Below, piece after piece: positions 8,460 through 17,397 of a stretch of 64,000 nucleotides of DNA (within the stretch, counting starts at the first letter, position 1; each line of letters starts with the position of its first letter). Position numbers and translations under genes: made by a program. Source of the stretch: Uliginosibacterium flavum (GTDB taxonomy: Bacteria > Pseudomonadota > Gammaproteobacteria > Burkholderiales > Rhodocyclaceae); contig NZ_JBEWZI010000001.1 in assembly GCF_040566545.1 (NCBI RefSeq), positions 1 to 64,000 of the forward strand, given 5' to 3'. Under the pieces are notes generated by a model. The model was not told the origin of the DNA. It did not search any database and worked only from the letters and a program-made list of their open reading frames with translations.

Positions 8460-9488
8460 TCAATGCCGGCTAACTGAATTTCGCCCTGCCATGACTCTTT
8501 CCGCATCCAGAATCAGATCCGCCGCATCGCCAGCGCCCTGACGCTGCCCCAGCCAACCGCTCCAGCCCAGCTGACCGGACTGCCCCAGCTTCATCGGCGC
8601 GACCTCGTCCTGCTGCAGAATCAACTGCACATCCCAGAACAGTTCCCCGCCGGTATAGAAACGCACCCAATCAACAAGTTTGGGCAGGGCCGAACCGCTG
8701 GGCAGGAAATCGGCGTACTGAGTCGCCGAGAGCGGACCGATGCGGATGCGGAATTTGCTCTGACGATCCCATACGCGGCTGCCAAGGACAGCATTGCTGC
8801 CCAACTGACTGCTGCCCAGACGCGACTGATCCGCCTGCTCGATGGGCATCCAGTGCCCAACAAACTGTTCGATCTCGACCGGAAATTTAAAAAACCCGGT
8901 GAGCACGCTGGCCAGGCCCTCACCATTGCGCACCTGACGACCGAGCGCGCCGACATGAAAACGCTTGGCGTTGTCCGGCACGGCATCGCGGCTCTGCAGC
9001 GTGGGCTGACCGATACCACACAGCGCGCCGACATAACCGGCAAAACGGTCTTCGTTCGGCCGATCCAGACTGACTGTCGGCTGAGCCTGAGCCCAGGCGC
9101 GATAAAACAGCGCCATATAGCGATGATGCAAAATATCCAGAAAGCGCGTAAAGGTTGCATCCCCGGAATGCAGCAGACGCTGACGCGCGTGTTCAGTGAA
9201 GTGCAGCGGCAACGGGCCATTAGGGCCAAGCAAGCCAAAGAAACGCACTTCAAGACGTGGCGGATGATCTTCGCGATCCTGCTTGAAGCCCGACAGACTG
9301 GCCGGCGCGAAGGACATCGACGGCTCTTGCGCCAGACGGATCGGCTCGTCGGCCGGACGCTGCGCCATACCCCAGCGTGGCTTGTCCGCATGCAGGCATT
9401 CCAGACGACGCATGGTCTGATAGAAGTCATGCGCAAAGGGCTGGGCTTCGAGCCGCGTGTAGAAGGCTTGCTGGGTGAGCTGGGTCAT
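8460..9488 (-). CDS. tssG: T6SS baseplate protein TssG (VasB/ImpH)
   Basis: The 342-residue product carries the TssG features MTQLTQQAFYTRLEAQP and HDFYQTMRRLECLHADKPRW at the N-terminus and PLPLHFTEHARQRLLHSGD in the middle. TssG forms the TssEFGK wedge of the T6SS baseplate. The ATG at 9488 is chosen; the frame runs open upstream to 9599 but that part crosses repeat DNA and is not conserved. Unusually, 160 bases separate it from tssF, including 7-bp tandem repeats, whereas these genes usually abut. Confidence 0.94.
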   Translation of the reverse strand: MTQLTQQAFYTRLEAQPFAHDFYQTMRRLECLHADKPRWGMAQRPADEPIRLAQEPSMSFAPASLSGFKQDREDHPPRLEVRFFGLLGPNGPLPLHFTEHARQRLLHSGDATFTRFLDILHHRYMALFYRAWAQAQPTVSLDRPNEDRFAGYVGALCGIGQPTLQSRDAVPDNAKRFHVGALGRQVRNGEGLASVLTGFFKFPVEIEQFVGHWMPIEQADQSRLGSSQLGSNAVLGSRVWDRQSKFRIRIGPLSATQYADFLPSGSALPKLVDWVRFYTGGELFWDVQLILQQDEVAPMKLGQSGQLGWSGWLGQRQGAGDAADLILDAERVMAGRNSVSRH

Positions 9489-9504
9489 GCTGCCGCCTTC
9501 TGGC

Positions 9505-9640
9505 GCGCAAGTCGCAAGTCGCGGGGCATGATTCGTAGCGTCTGAATTACAACGACAAGCCGGGGCTTTGCCAACGCAACCACAAAGCAAGGCGCCCACT
9601 GCGACTTGCGACTTGCGACTTGCGACTGACGACTTGCGAC
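9505..9640. repeat. 7-bp (CGACTTG)n tandem repeats facing each other between tssF and tssG
   Basis: At 9505-9528 the units read in one orientation (CGCAAGTCGCAAGTCGCGG); at 9600-9640 about six units run in the other (GCGACTTGCGACTTGCGACT). The pair can fold into a hairpin inside the tssF-tssG transcript. The same unit recurs between flgI and flgH (41206-41240). Confidence 0.8.
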
Positions 9641-9648
9641 AAACCCCA

Positions 9649-11538
9649 TCACAATATCGGCCGCAATCCGCATTGCGGTGCCCAGCGCATGATCTGCCCG
9701 CGTGCCTGTGAGCGCAGCACGGTCTGGGTGAAACTGTTCATAGAAGCGTGGCGTGCAAAAAATTGGCTCAGCACTTGGCCGAAGAGAAAAGCACCGCCAC
9801 CTTCGAAGGCCATCTCGTCAACTTCCAGCGTAATCTCCAGGCCGCGTCCGAAGCAGATCGGCCCCGGCATGGGCAGGCGGCGCACGACCGGGGCTACGGC
9901 CGCCGATTTGAGGCCCTCGACCTGCCGTTTGAGGCCGACATCGCCAGTACTGGCATACAGCTCCAGCATCTGGCGCAAGGCTGCGGCGCCTTCCTGCGGA
10001 TCGCTATCAAGCAATGACAGGTAATTCAAAGACAACTGACTGATCAGGCGCCAGGCCACCGAGCCTTCGGCGAGCATCGAATAAGGGCGCGATGGGCCTT
10101 TGATGCAGCGCACCGACTCGACCGGCGCAGCCACATCCAGCGTGAAGTCGCTCTTGCCCGCGCCCAGTGGCATCAGGATCGGCAGATCGCGATTGGTGCA
10201 CAGAGCCTGCAAGGAGAGCTGACGCAGATCGGCGTTGTAGGGTGCTTCGCGCGGATCGACCAGCGACAGGAAAACTTCGCTGCCGATATAGCCAGTGCGG
10301 TTGCCCACACGTTTCTGCTTCTCAGACGGCAGGCGCGGCTCGCGACGGGCCATGAAATAGGCCTGATCGCCGGGGCGGTCAGAATGGTAGTCAGCGTAAA
10401 ACGGCAGAAAGGATTGCTCAGCGCGTGAGCCGCCGGTATGCCCGGTGACTTCGGTGAGTTCGTAGATCTCGTAGTCAATCGGATGGGTGCGATCCGGCAC
10501 AGCGTGAAATTCGTGACTCGCATCATTGACGTGAATCCGATCCAGACGTTTGGAAAACAGGTTGATCGCCGGCGTACAGTGCAACAGAAGGTTGCTGGCA
10601 TCGACCACGCTTTCGAGCATCGCTTCGCCCTGCCCGAAAAGCAGCACAATCTCCAGCTCGCTGCTTGCCTGCTGCGAAACGATGCGCTGCAAGCCATCAA
10701 TATCGAAGAACATGAAGCGCTCAGGAAAAGAAAAATACTCCTGCATCAAACGATAGCCCGCGAAACCGCGCCGCTTGCTCGGCAACAAAGCCTGCTCGTC
10801 CGAGAAGCCCGTCAGGCGGACGTTTGTAGCGGGCAAAAATTCATGCCAGCTGGGCGCGGCCGTCTTCGATGCGTCACCCATCGGCAAGACCAGCGCGCCG
10901 AGCAAGGAAGACCCGATCAACTCGTAGAGCTTGAAAGCAATATCGTGCGCACCGGCCAGGTGCAGTTGCAAATTATCCAGACTGAGTTGCTTGAATTGCG
11001 CACCGCCCGTACACCGCAGACGCAAACGCAGCCCGCCCTTTACCTTGCTCGGCAGATTCAGGCGCGACAAAGGCAGATCTGGCGCAACAGAGAAGTAACG
11101 TGCTTGGGCGATCTCCAGCGGCCACAAGCGGATTTCGTGCGCCGTGCGGAATTCGCAGGGCACCGCATCACCACGCGTCTGCGCATTACGGAACGGCGTA
11201 CCACGCGGCACGACAGCCCCCTTTGCCAGATTGCTGTCTCCCGGCACCGGATTGAACTGCGCAATCAGCATCGCCGGAGTGGGCGCGAGATAATGCGGAT
11301 ACACCATTTCCAAAAGGCGTTGAGTGAAACGCGGGAACTCCGCATCCAGACGCAGTTGAATCCGCGCGGAAAGGAAGCTTGCCCCCTCCAGCAAGCGTTC
11401 GACATAAGGATCGGCGACCTCGATGCCATCCATACCCAAACGCGCAGCGATCTTCGGAAACTGGCGCGCGAATTCGCCCCCCATCTCGTGCAGATGCTGA
11501 AGTTCCTGGTTGTAATAGCGAAGCAGTCGCGGATCCAT
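9649..11538 (-). CDS. tssF: T6SS baseplate protein TssF (VasA/ImpG)
   Basis: A 629-residue protein starting MDPRLLRYYNQELQHLHEMG, the conserved N-terminus of TssF, followed by EFARQFPKIAARLG and DPYVERLLEGASFL. It forms the baseplate wedge with TssE and TssG. The start at 11538 overlaps the tssE stop in the string TGATG, giving translational coupling. The frame extends upstream to 11670, but that part lies inside tssE and is rejected. Confidence 0.95.
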   Translation of the reverse strand: MDPRLLRYYNQELQHLHEMGGEFARQFPKIAARLGMDGIEVADPYVERLLEGASFLSARIQLRLDAEFPRFTQRLLEMVYPHYLAPTPAMLIAQFNPVPGDSNLAKGAVVPRGTPFRNAQTRGDAVPCEFRTAHEIRLWPLEIAQARYFSVAPDLPLSRLNLPSKVKGGLRLRLRCTGGAQFKQLSLDNLQLHLAGAHDIAFKLYELIGSSLLGALVLPMGDASKTAAPSWHEFLPATNVRLTGFSDEQALLPSKRRGFAGYRLMQEYFSFPERFMFFDIDGLQRIVSQQASSELEIVLLFGQGEAMLESVVDASNLLLHCTPAINLFSKRLDRIHVNDASHEFHAVPDRTHPIDYEIYELTEVTGHTGGSRAEQSFLPFYADYHSDRPGDQAYFMARREPRLPSEKQKRVGNRTGYIGSEVFLSLVDPREAPYNADLRQLSLQALCTNRDLPILMPLGAGKSDFTLDVAAPVESVRCIKGPSRPYSMLAEGSVAWRLISQLSLNYLSLLDSDPQEGAAALRQMLELYASTGDVGLKRQVEGLKSAAVAPVVRRLPMPGPICFGRGLEITLEVDEMAFEGGGAFLFGQVLSQFFARHASMNSFTQTVLRSQARGQIMRWAPQCGLRPIL

Positions 11539-12047
11539 CAATACCCACCCAATTCCTTGACCTCTATCTGGCCAGTTTCCAGATCCACATCGGTACGCAG
11601 CAGCAGGTCCAGCGGCACAGGCTGCGCCCACACGCTGGCTTCGATACGCAGGCTGATGACGTTGTGCCAATCCATCTGGTTGCCTTCCTGACTGGCCAAC
11701 ACACGTAGCGAACCAGGCACGATGCGCGGCTCGAACTGCATCAGCGCCTCTCGCACGGCACGTTCGAGATCGGCACTATCCAGCGAGGAGGCCGTTTCGC
11801 CGGCGAACGAAGGCATGCCGTAATTGAGGACCGAGCGTTCGACCTCGGGATAATCCGCCAGGCCATCGCTGGCGGGTGGACGCGCCGCATTCAGCAGAAA
11901 ACCCAAGTCACGCAACACCGCGTCGCGAAACTGCGCCTTGCTCAGGCTGCGTTTTTCCTTGGGCTCGGGCTTCTGATTCGACGGATCGTCATCCTGCAGG
12001 CGATCCAGTAGGGCCGGCTGCAGGCGCTCAAGCGTTTGCAGATCCAT
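11538..12047 (-). CDS. tssE: T6SS baseplate protein TssE (gp25-like)
   Basis: A 169-residue protein of the phage gp25 / TssE family. It has an N-terminal LERLQPALLDRLQDDDPSN, the conserved AQFRDAVLRDLGFLLNA, YPEVERSVLNYGMPSFAG, and FEPRIVPGSLRV. TssE nucleates sheath polymerisation at the baseplate. It overlaps tagJ by 20 bases upstream and tssF by one base downstream. The acidic and charged linker after residue 20 (NQKPEPKEKRSLSKA) is slightly long for the family. Confidence 0.93.
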   Translation of the reverse strand: MDLQTLERLQPALLDRLQDDDPSNQKPEPKEKRSLSKAQFRDAVLRDLGFLLNAARPPASDGLADYPEVERSVLNYGMPSFAGETASSLDSADLERAVREALMQFEPRIVPGSLRVLASQEGNQMDWHNVISLRIEASVWAQPVPLDLLLRTDVDLETGQIEVKELGGY

Positions 12048-12885
12048 CTACCGCTCCCTGCTCTTCGTCAGCGGACTCATCTTCTGCCGGATTGAACAGA
12101 ATCTGACGTACATCCATCAGAGCGAACTCTCCAGCATCGCAGGTCAGCAAACGTTGGCCCAAACCGTGAAACACGCCGGGCGAAGCCTCTACCCAGTCGG
12201 TCTTGCGGGCCATGCGGATCAAGCCGTCTTCACTCAATTCGGAACCCGGATAGCGCGTAGGAATCACCCCGATGGCCTCGCCACCGTTAGTGAACTGGAA
12301 GTGCGCGGGCAGCCACACCAGATCGCGCAGATCGGCGGGAGCCTCGATATCGACACGCATCAGATTGCAGAAGGGCAACCAGTAGTAACGTCCGTTGATC
12401 ACGGCCTCGCATACCGGACCCAGACGCATGTCAGCGTCGGCGATCCAATTGAACGACTGGCCATCAATGCTGCCCGAAGTCGTCGGAGCGAGATCAAAAG
12501 CCTGATCGTGCAAGCTGGCCGCAGCAACGGCGTCGCCACGCCCGGCAACCAGGACAGACTCGATCAATAACGCCAGCCACTGCTCGGGCTGACCAAAAAT
12601 AAGCGGCGACTTGCGCCCGGCAAATACCTCGGCGCGCAACAGCTCGCAATTGAGCGCCTCGCGGTACATCTGTGCCATCGCCAGCGTACTGGCATCCAAT
12701 TCGGTAGCCACGTTCAGCTGGGTTAGCGCACGTTCCCAACTACCCAGCACGGACAGCAACTGAAACAGGAATACACGCAATTTTGCATCGGACGGGTTTG
12801 CCCGCACCTGTGCCTGAAGTTGGGCCAGCGCAGCTTCGGGATCACCCGCGCGCAGGCTGATTTCAGCTTCCGAGGGACTTGTCAT
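12028..12885 (-). CDS. tagJ: T6SS accessory protein TagJ (ImpE/SciE)
   Basis: A 285-residue ImpE-family protein. The N-terminal half is TPR-like (SLRAGDPEAALAQLQAQVRA, KLRVFLFQLLSVLGSWERAL) and the second half has the family's FNWIADADMRLGPVCEAVI and GRYYWLPFCNLMRVDIEAP. TagJ binds the TssB N-terminus and helps ClpV recognise the sheath in systems that carry it. It lies between hcp and tssE; the 159 bases upstream hold repeat DNA. Confidence 0.92.
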   Translation of the reverse strand: MTSPSEAEISLRAGDPEAALAQLQAQVRANPSDAKLRVFLFQLLSVLGSWERALTQLNVATELDASTLAMAQMYREALNCELLRAEVFAGRKSPLIFGQPEQWLALLIESVLVAGRGDAVAAASLHDQAFDLAPTTSGSIDGQSFNWIADADMRLGPVCEAVINGRYYWLPFCNLMRVDIEAPADLRDLVWLPAHFQFTNGGEAIGVIPTRYPGSELSEDGLIRMARKTDWVEASPGVFHGLGQRLLTCDAGEFALMDVRQILFNPAEDESADEEQGAVDGSANA

Positions 12886-12916
12886 GCATGTTCTCCGTTT
12901 CTTCGGTAATCCAGAC

Positions 12917-13000
12917 TGAGCCCCTGAAGACCCCCATTCAGCCTTGATCTCCAGACACTCTGACTGCTCAAATCCGCCCAGCGCGGGTCTTCAGGCATGC
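12917..13000. repeat. GAAGA/TCTTCAGG dispersed repeat inside the T6SS operon
   Basis: CCTGAAGACCCCCATTCAG at about 12922 and CGCGGGTCTTCAGGCATGC near 12982-13000 form the two arms of a loose inverted repeat in the hcp-tagJ gap. It belongs to the window-wide GAAGAGCC family and could be a transcript-processing or attenuating hairpin. Confidence 0.6.
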
Positions 13001-13044
13001 AACCTGCAAAACTACCACGCAGAACATCCTACGAGCAGACCTCT

Positions 13045-13563
13045 TTATTGCTCAAGCTCGGTGGTAAAGCTTGACGTACCTCCGCCACTACCTTGCGCCT
13101 GCTGCGGACGGTATTCCACGGTAATCTTCTGAAAGCTGATGCGTATGCGTTCAGCGATCTGCTCCTCCGCCCCTCCGGCTCCGGTCAGAAGGTCGACAGA
13201 GCGTACGCGGGCCTTTTCAAGAATGATCTTCAGATATTCAACAGGGCTGGCCCCACCCGCCTTACGCACGGACAACGTGGCCGTTTTCAACACTTCGTTG
13301 CTGCGCAGGGCGGACATCAAACCTGTCGTGGCGGCATCAACTGGCTTGACGATTTCCAGTTCGCGCACACTAACTTGATTGGCGCCCGCCGAGCGGCCGC
13401 CTGCGGAAACCGTCGCACTGGCGTTCCCCTCCATCCCCCAGGACCAGCCAATCAGTTCGATTTCATCGAGGTGCGCAGGATCGCGTGACTCACCCTTGAA
13501 GACGCCACTGCGGGCACCCTCTATCTTGATGAACATGTCGCCACGGCCATTTAATCCCGCCAT
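13045..13563 (-). CDS. hcp: Hcp-family T6SS tube protein, divergent paralogue
   Basis: A 172-residue Hcp-fold protein: DMFIKIEGARSGVFKGESRD, EIELIGWSWGMEGN, VRELEIVKPVDAATTGLM and VEYLKIILEKARVRSVDL match Hcp segment by segment. Compared with the neighbour at 13673 it has a short extra N-terminus (MAGLNGRG) and a Gly/Ser-rich tail. Hcp forms stacked hexameric rings that are pushed out by the sheath and can carry effectors in the lumen. The ATG at 13563 is used because the frame's first ATG adds residues read from intergenic sequence. Confidence 0.88.
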   Translation of the reverse strand: MAGLNGRGDMFIKIEGARSGVFKGESRDPAHLDEIELIGWSWGMEGNASATVSAGGRSAGANQVSVRELEIVKPVDAATTGLMSALRSNEVLKTATLSVRKAGGASPVEYLKIILEKARVRSVDLLTGAGGAEEQIAERIRISFQKITVEYRPQQAQGSGGGTSSFTTELEQ

Positions 13564-13672
13564 GATTTTCTTCCTTCCTGCAAACGTGCAAATAGCGCCC
13601 GCAACGGACGCTATTTGCAAGGACAAGCAAACTCATGCGGAAAAACAAATTTTCCGCGAAACGTCACAAGGA

Positions 13673-14158
13673 TCAACCCTTTGCCACGTTCTCTGGAATA
13701 TTCCATGCCGCAGTGCTAGGCGCCTCACCCGAGCCGTCCTTCTTCTGCTCGCAGTATTCCACCTTGAACTCAGCGAAGTTCAAGGAAACGTTCTCAGTCA
13801 AGCGGTCTTCGCCACCGCTACCGCCAGTACTCAGGGAGCTCACCATCACTTGCTTCATCGTGATTTTGATGTACTCCAAGGGGCTTGTGCCGGCCTTACG
13901 CACAACCAGTACGGCTTCGTCGATGTGTGCGCCTTTACACGTATTCAGAATCAACGGAGTCGTTGATTTATCAACATATTTCGTAATGCTGATGTCCTGA
14001 ACATTAACCTTTCCCGCACCGGCGCCGCCGCCCATGTGCGAGGTGCCGGACTGGGACAAGCCCCAGCTCCAAGCCAGAACATCAATCTCGCCTTTATGTT
14101 TGGCATCCTGCGATTCACCTTTGATACCTGTCAGCTTCAAGAACATATCTACAGCCAT
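13673..14158 (-). CDS. hcp: Hcp T6SS tube protein (TssD)
   Basis: The 161-residue canonical Hcp: MAVDMFLKLTGIKGESQDAK, EIDVLAWSWGLSQSG, VQDISITKYVDKSTTPLI, LEYIKITMKQVMVSS. It follows tssC after 78 bases with its own ribosome-binding region (AAGGAGAAGG just upstream), suggesting high expression as usual for Hcp. It is the better match of the two tandem copies to the main tube subunit. Confidence 0.95.
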   Translation of the reverse strand: MAVDMFLKLTGIKGESQDAKHKGEIDVLAWSWGLSQSGTSHMGGGAGAGKVNVQDISITKYVDKSTTPLILNTCKGAHIDEAVLVVRKAGTSPLEYIKITMKQVMVSSLSTGGSGGEDRLTENVSLNFAEFKVEYCEQKKDGSGEAPSTAAWNIPENVAKG

Positions 14159-14236
14159 GTTTCCTTCTCCTTGTCAGAAAAGCCAGCCCGACACGGGCCG
14201 GCATTGGGGCGGGTTCGTTACAGCAAAAATTCCAGA

Positions 14237-15727
14237 TCAGGCGGCTTTAGCAGAAGGCATCTTCGATACCAGACGCAGGGAAACGGTCAGGCCTTCGAGT
14301 TGATAGTGCGGACGCAGGAAAAACTTGGACGTGTAGTAGCCTGGATTACCCTCAACCTCCTCCACGACAACCTCGGCCGCAGACAGCGGACGACGGGCCT
14401 TCGTCTCTTCAGATGAATGAGCCGGATCACCATCCACGTAATTCATGATCCAGTCCTGTAACCAGCGCTGCATGTCTTCGCGCTCTTTGAAGGAGCCGAC
14501 CTTGTCACGCACGATGCACTTCAAATAATGGGCGAAGCGGCAGCAGGCAAAAAGATAGGGCAGACGTGCGGCCAGATTGGCGTTCGCGGACGCATCCGGA
14601 TCGTCGTACTCAGCCGGCTTTTGCAGCGACTGAGCACCGATAAAGGCTGCGAAGTCGGAATTCTTCTTGTGAATCAGGGGCATGAAACCGCTCTTGGCCA
14701 GCTCGGCTTCGCGACGATCGCTGATCGCGATCTCGGTCGGACACTTCATATCCACACCGCCATCATCGGTCGGGAAGCTATGCACAGGCAGATTTTCGAC
14801 CGCACCGCCGGATTCGATCCCGCGGATGCGCGAGCACCAGCCGAACTCCTTGAAGGAGCGGTTGATATTCACAGCCATCGCGTAAGCAGCATTAGCCCAA
14901 GTGTATTTACTGTGATCGGCCGCACCGGTATCTTCTTCGAAATCAAACTCTTCAACCGGATTGGTCTTGGCGCCATAGGGCACGCGCGCCAGGAAACGCG
15001 GCATGGCCAGACCCAGATAGCGTGCATCGTCGGACGAGCGCAGTGAGCGCCAGGCGGCATATTCAGGCGTCGAAAAGATCTTGGTCAGATCGCGCGGATT
15101 AGCCAGTTCCTGCCAGGAATCCATTTGCAAAGTCGTGGGCGAAGCGCCGGCCAGGAAGGGTGCGTGCGCTGCGGCAGAAACCTTGGCCATTTCGCTCAGA
15201 AGCTCCACGTCCTGCGGGCTGTGGTCAAAGTGATAATCGCCGACCATGCAACCGAAAGGCTCGCCACCAAACTGGCCGTATTCTTCTTCGTACACCCGCT
15301 TGAAAATCGGACTCTGATCCCAGGCCGTACCCTTGTAACGCTTGAGCGTCTTGCCCAGATCCGCCTTGGAGATATTCATCACACGGATCTTGAGTTGCTC
15401 GTCAGTCTCGGTGTTATTTACCAGATAGTGCAAACCACGCCAGGCGCCTTCCAGCTTCTGAAAATCGTCGTGGTGCATGATCTGATTGATCTGCTCGGAC
15501 AGTTTCAGATCCAGCTCGGCGATGATCGCTTCGATGCTTTTCACCACATCGGAACCAATCAGCTGAGTCTGCGACAAGGCCTGCTGAGCCAATGTACGCA
15601 CGGCACGCTCGACTTCGCTGCGCGCCTCATCAGTCTTGGGTTTGAACTCGCGTTGCAGCAACGACTCCAGTTCGCTGCCTTCCAGTACGGCGCCGGCTAC
15701 GGCACTGCTTTGTTGCAATTCAGCCAT
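14237..15727 (-). CDS. tssC: T6SS sheath large subunit TssC (VipB)
   Basis: A 496-residue TssC. Diagnostic stretches are the conserved HHDDFQKLEGAWRGLHYLVN, EEYGQFGGEPFGCMVGDYHF and FSTPEYAAWRSLRSSDDARY, and a C-terminus with GNPGYYTSKFFLRPHYQLEG. With TssB it builds the contractile sheath. It sits between tssB and hcp in the standard order; the protein lacks any signal, in line with cytoplasmic assembly. Confidence 0.97.
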   Translation of the reverse strand: MAELQQSSAVAGAVLEGSELESLLQREFKPKTDEARSEVERAVRTLAQQALSQTQLIGSDVVKSIEAIIAELDLKLSEQINQIMHHDDFQKLEGAWRGLHYLVNNTETDEQLKIRVMNISKADLGKTLKRYKGTAWDQSPIFKRVYEEEYGQFGGEPFGCMVGDYHFDHSPQDVELLSEMAKVSAAAHAPFLAGASPTTLQMDSWQELANPRDLTKIFSTPEYAAWRSLRSSDDARYLGLAMPRFLARVPYGAKTNPVEEFDFEEDTGAADHSKYTWANAAYAMAVNINRSFKEFGWCSRIRGIESGGAVENLPVHSFPTDDGGVDMKCPTEIAISDRREAELAKSGFMPLIHKKNSDFAAFIGAQSLQKPAEYDDPDASANANLAARLPYLFACCRFAHYLKCIVRDKVGSFKEREDMQRWLQDWIMNYVDGDPAHSSEETKARRPLSAAEVVVEEVEGNPGYYTSKFFLRPHYQLEGLTVSLRLVSKMPSAKAA

Positions 15728-15788
15728 GCTGAACTCCTTCGATTCGGGTGTATTCGGAATGACTCAAAAAAAACGGCTCGAAACCTGA

Positions 15789-16289
15789 TTACTCGCCTTC
15801 AACCTTGGGGGCTGCGGCCAGAGTGTTCAGCAAAGCAGGGTCATTGAGCACTTTGGCGATCAGCTCTTCAGCGCCCGTCTTGCCATCCATGTAGGTCACA
15901 AGATTGGCCAACTGCTGGCGTGCGGTAAGCAGCTTGTTGAGCGAATCCACCTTGCGCGCCACGGCGGCCGGCGAAAAATCATCCATGCTGTCGAACGTCA
16001 ATTCAACATTCAGATTACCTTCACCCGTCAACGTATTGGGCACCTGAAAGGCCACCCGCGGCTTCATTGACTTCATGCGGCTATCGAAATTGTCGACATC
16101 CACCTCCAGGAATTTGCGATCCGCAACCGGCGCCAGAGGCTCGACCGGCTTGCCCGACAGATCGGACAACACACCCATCACGAAAGGCAGCTGCACCTTT
16201 TTCTCGGCACCATACAACTCGGTGTCATACTCAATCTGAACCCGGGGGGCGCGATTGCGCGCAATGAATTTCTGACTGCTGGTCGCCAT
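15789..16289 (-). CDS. tssB: T6SS sheath small subunit TssB (VipA)
   Basis: The 166-residue TssB begins SSQKFIARNRAPRVQIEYDT and contains KKVQLPFVMGVLSDLSG and LEVDVDNFDSRMKSMKPRV, all conserved in the family. It pairs with TssC in the sheath and, through its N-terminal region, is the binding partner of TagJ, whose gene is in the same operon. Confidence 0.96.
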   Translation of the reverse strand: MATSSQKFIARNRAPRVQIEYDTELYGAEKKVQLPFVMGVLSDLSGKPVEPLAPVADRKFLEVDVDNFDSRMKSMKPRVAFQVPNTLTGEGNLNVELTFDSMDDFSPAAVARKVDSLNKLLTARQQLANLVTYMDGKTGAEELIAKVLNDPALLNTLAAAPKVEGE

Positions 16290-16365
16290 GCTGACTCTCC
16301 GTCCTGAATCGTTTATTGGAACTACTATTGCGATCTACTTACAACCGGCCTGTACAGGCTGATAT

Positions 16366-17397
16366 TTACTCACCCAACTGTTCACCAACTGAGCGCTGCG
16401 CTTGATCAAGACCATCCGAAGCCAACTCTTGGATTGCCTCAAGAAAGGTCATATCCATCACCCGTTGCGCGCGCCGAATCAGCAGTTGCGCAGGGTTCGT
16501 CGGCTCGTGGCGCTCAAGATACTGAACCAGTCGCCCCAGCGTTGTCACCACGTCCTGACGGGAAGCGATCTCGCCAGGCCGCGCCATCGCCACGCCTGAC
16601 ACAGACACAGCCCCCTCTTCCGCAACCACGTCCGCTGTAGCTTCCGCACCCGCAGGCAAAGCCCTCTGCACAACGAGCAACATGTCGCGCAACGGCTTGA
16701 AATCAATCGCAGCAGCAGATCCAACCTTATCCTGCAAAAGCGCAGAGAGCGCCCCGACCTGCGCCACGCAGCCGCGAATGCGCTCGCCTAATTCAGCATC
16801 CTGTGCCAGCGCCTCGGTAAACATACCAATAACCTGCGCCTCGCTGAACGCCTGCTCACCCGCACGCGATGCCAGACGACCTTGCGAAACCTCGATATCG
16901 CGCACGGTCAAGATGCCAGACTGACGTGACTTCACAACCCATGCCGCGCGCAAGTCATCCAGCACAGCGTCCACAGCCACCAAGGGAGCCAGCGCGTTGA
17001 CGCGCATTGTTGGATCATTGTCATCATCCGGATCCAGTTGTGGATGTACATGATCCCAATGGACATCAAGCAGACCGTGAATCAACGCCAATGCTGGGGG
17101 CAGCCCCGCAAAACCCTCGGTGCGCAGCAATGCACGGGCGTAGTACGTAGCGACACGCAGGTCGCGCGTACGCAGAAAGAGCGACTCGGACAGCTTGCGC
17201 ACCTCGACCCAGCTGGCACCCTGCCCCTCGATTTTCAGACGCGACCCGGTATCCGTGTTCGAAAATTCCTGCTCAGGCTGAGTCCGCGCAGCCTCTTCGA
17301 GTTGCAAGAACTCGGCGTCGTATTCCAGATTCGGACCACAAGGAGCCTCATCACCCAAGGATCCAAGCAAAGCATTCACATCCACATCCAGCGCCAT
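16366..17397 (-). CDS. tssA: T6SS cap/priming protein TssA (ImpA)
   Basis: A 343-residue TssA. The ImpA N-terminal domain (about 10-130) has APCGPNLEYDAEFLQLEEAA, WVEVRKLSESLFLRTRDLRV and a GLLDVHWDHVHPQLDPDDDN segment. The C-terminal part has the short-class signature EPTNPAQLLIRRAQRVM followed by FLEAIQELASD. TssA primes the assembly of tail tube and sheath. It is the first gene of the leftward arm. Confidence 0.93.
   Translation of the reverse strand: MALDVDVNALLGSLGDEAPCGPNLEYDAEFLQLEEAARTQPEQEFSNTDTGSRLKIEGQGASWVEVRKLSESLFLRTRDLRVATYYARALLRTEGFAGLPPALALIHGLLDVHWDHVHPQLDPDDDNDPTMRVNALAPLVAVDAVLDDLRAAWVVKSRQSGILTVRDIEVSQGRLASRAGEQAFSEAQVIGMFTEALAQDAELGERIRGCVAQVGALSALLQDKVGSAAAIDFKPLRDMLLVVQRALPAGAEATADVVAEEGAVSVSGVAMARPGEIASRQDVVTTLGRLVQYLERHEPTNPAQLLIRRAQRVMDMTFLEAIQELASDGLDQAQRSVGEQLGE

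Noticed and set aside
9505..9640. Possible CRISPR array
   Set aside because: The units are 7 bp long and contiguous, with no spacers; this is a tandem repeat. No CRISPR array or cas gene was found anywhere in the window.
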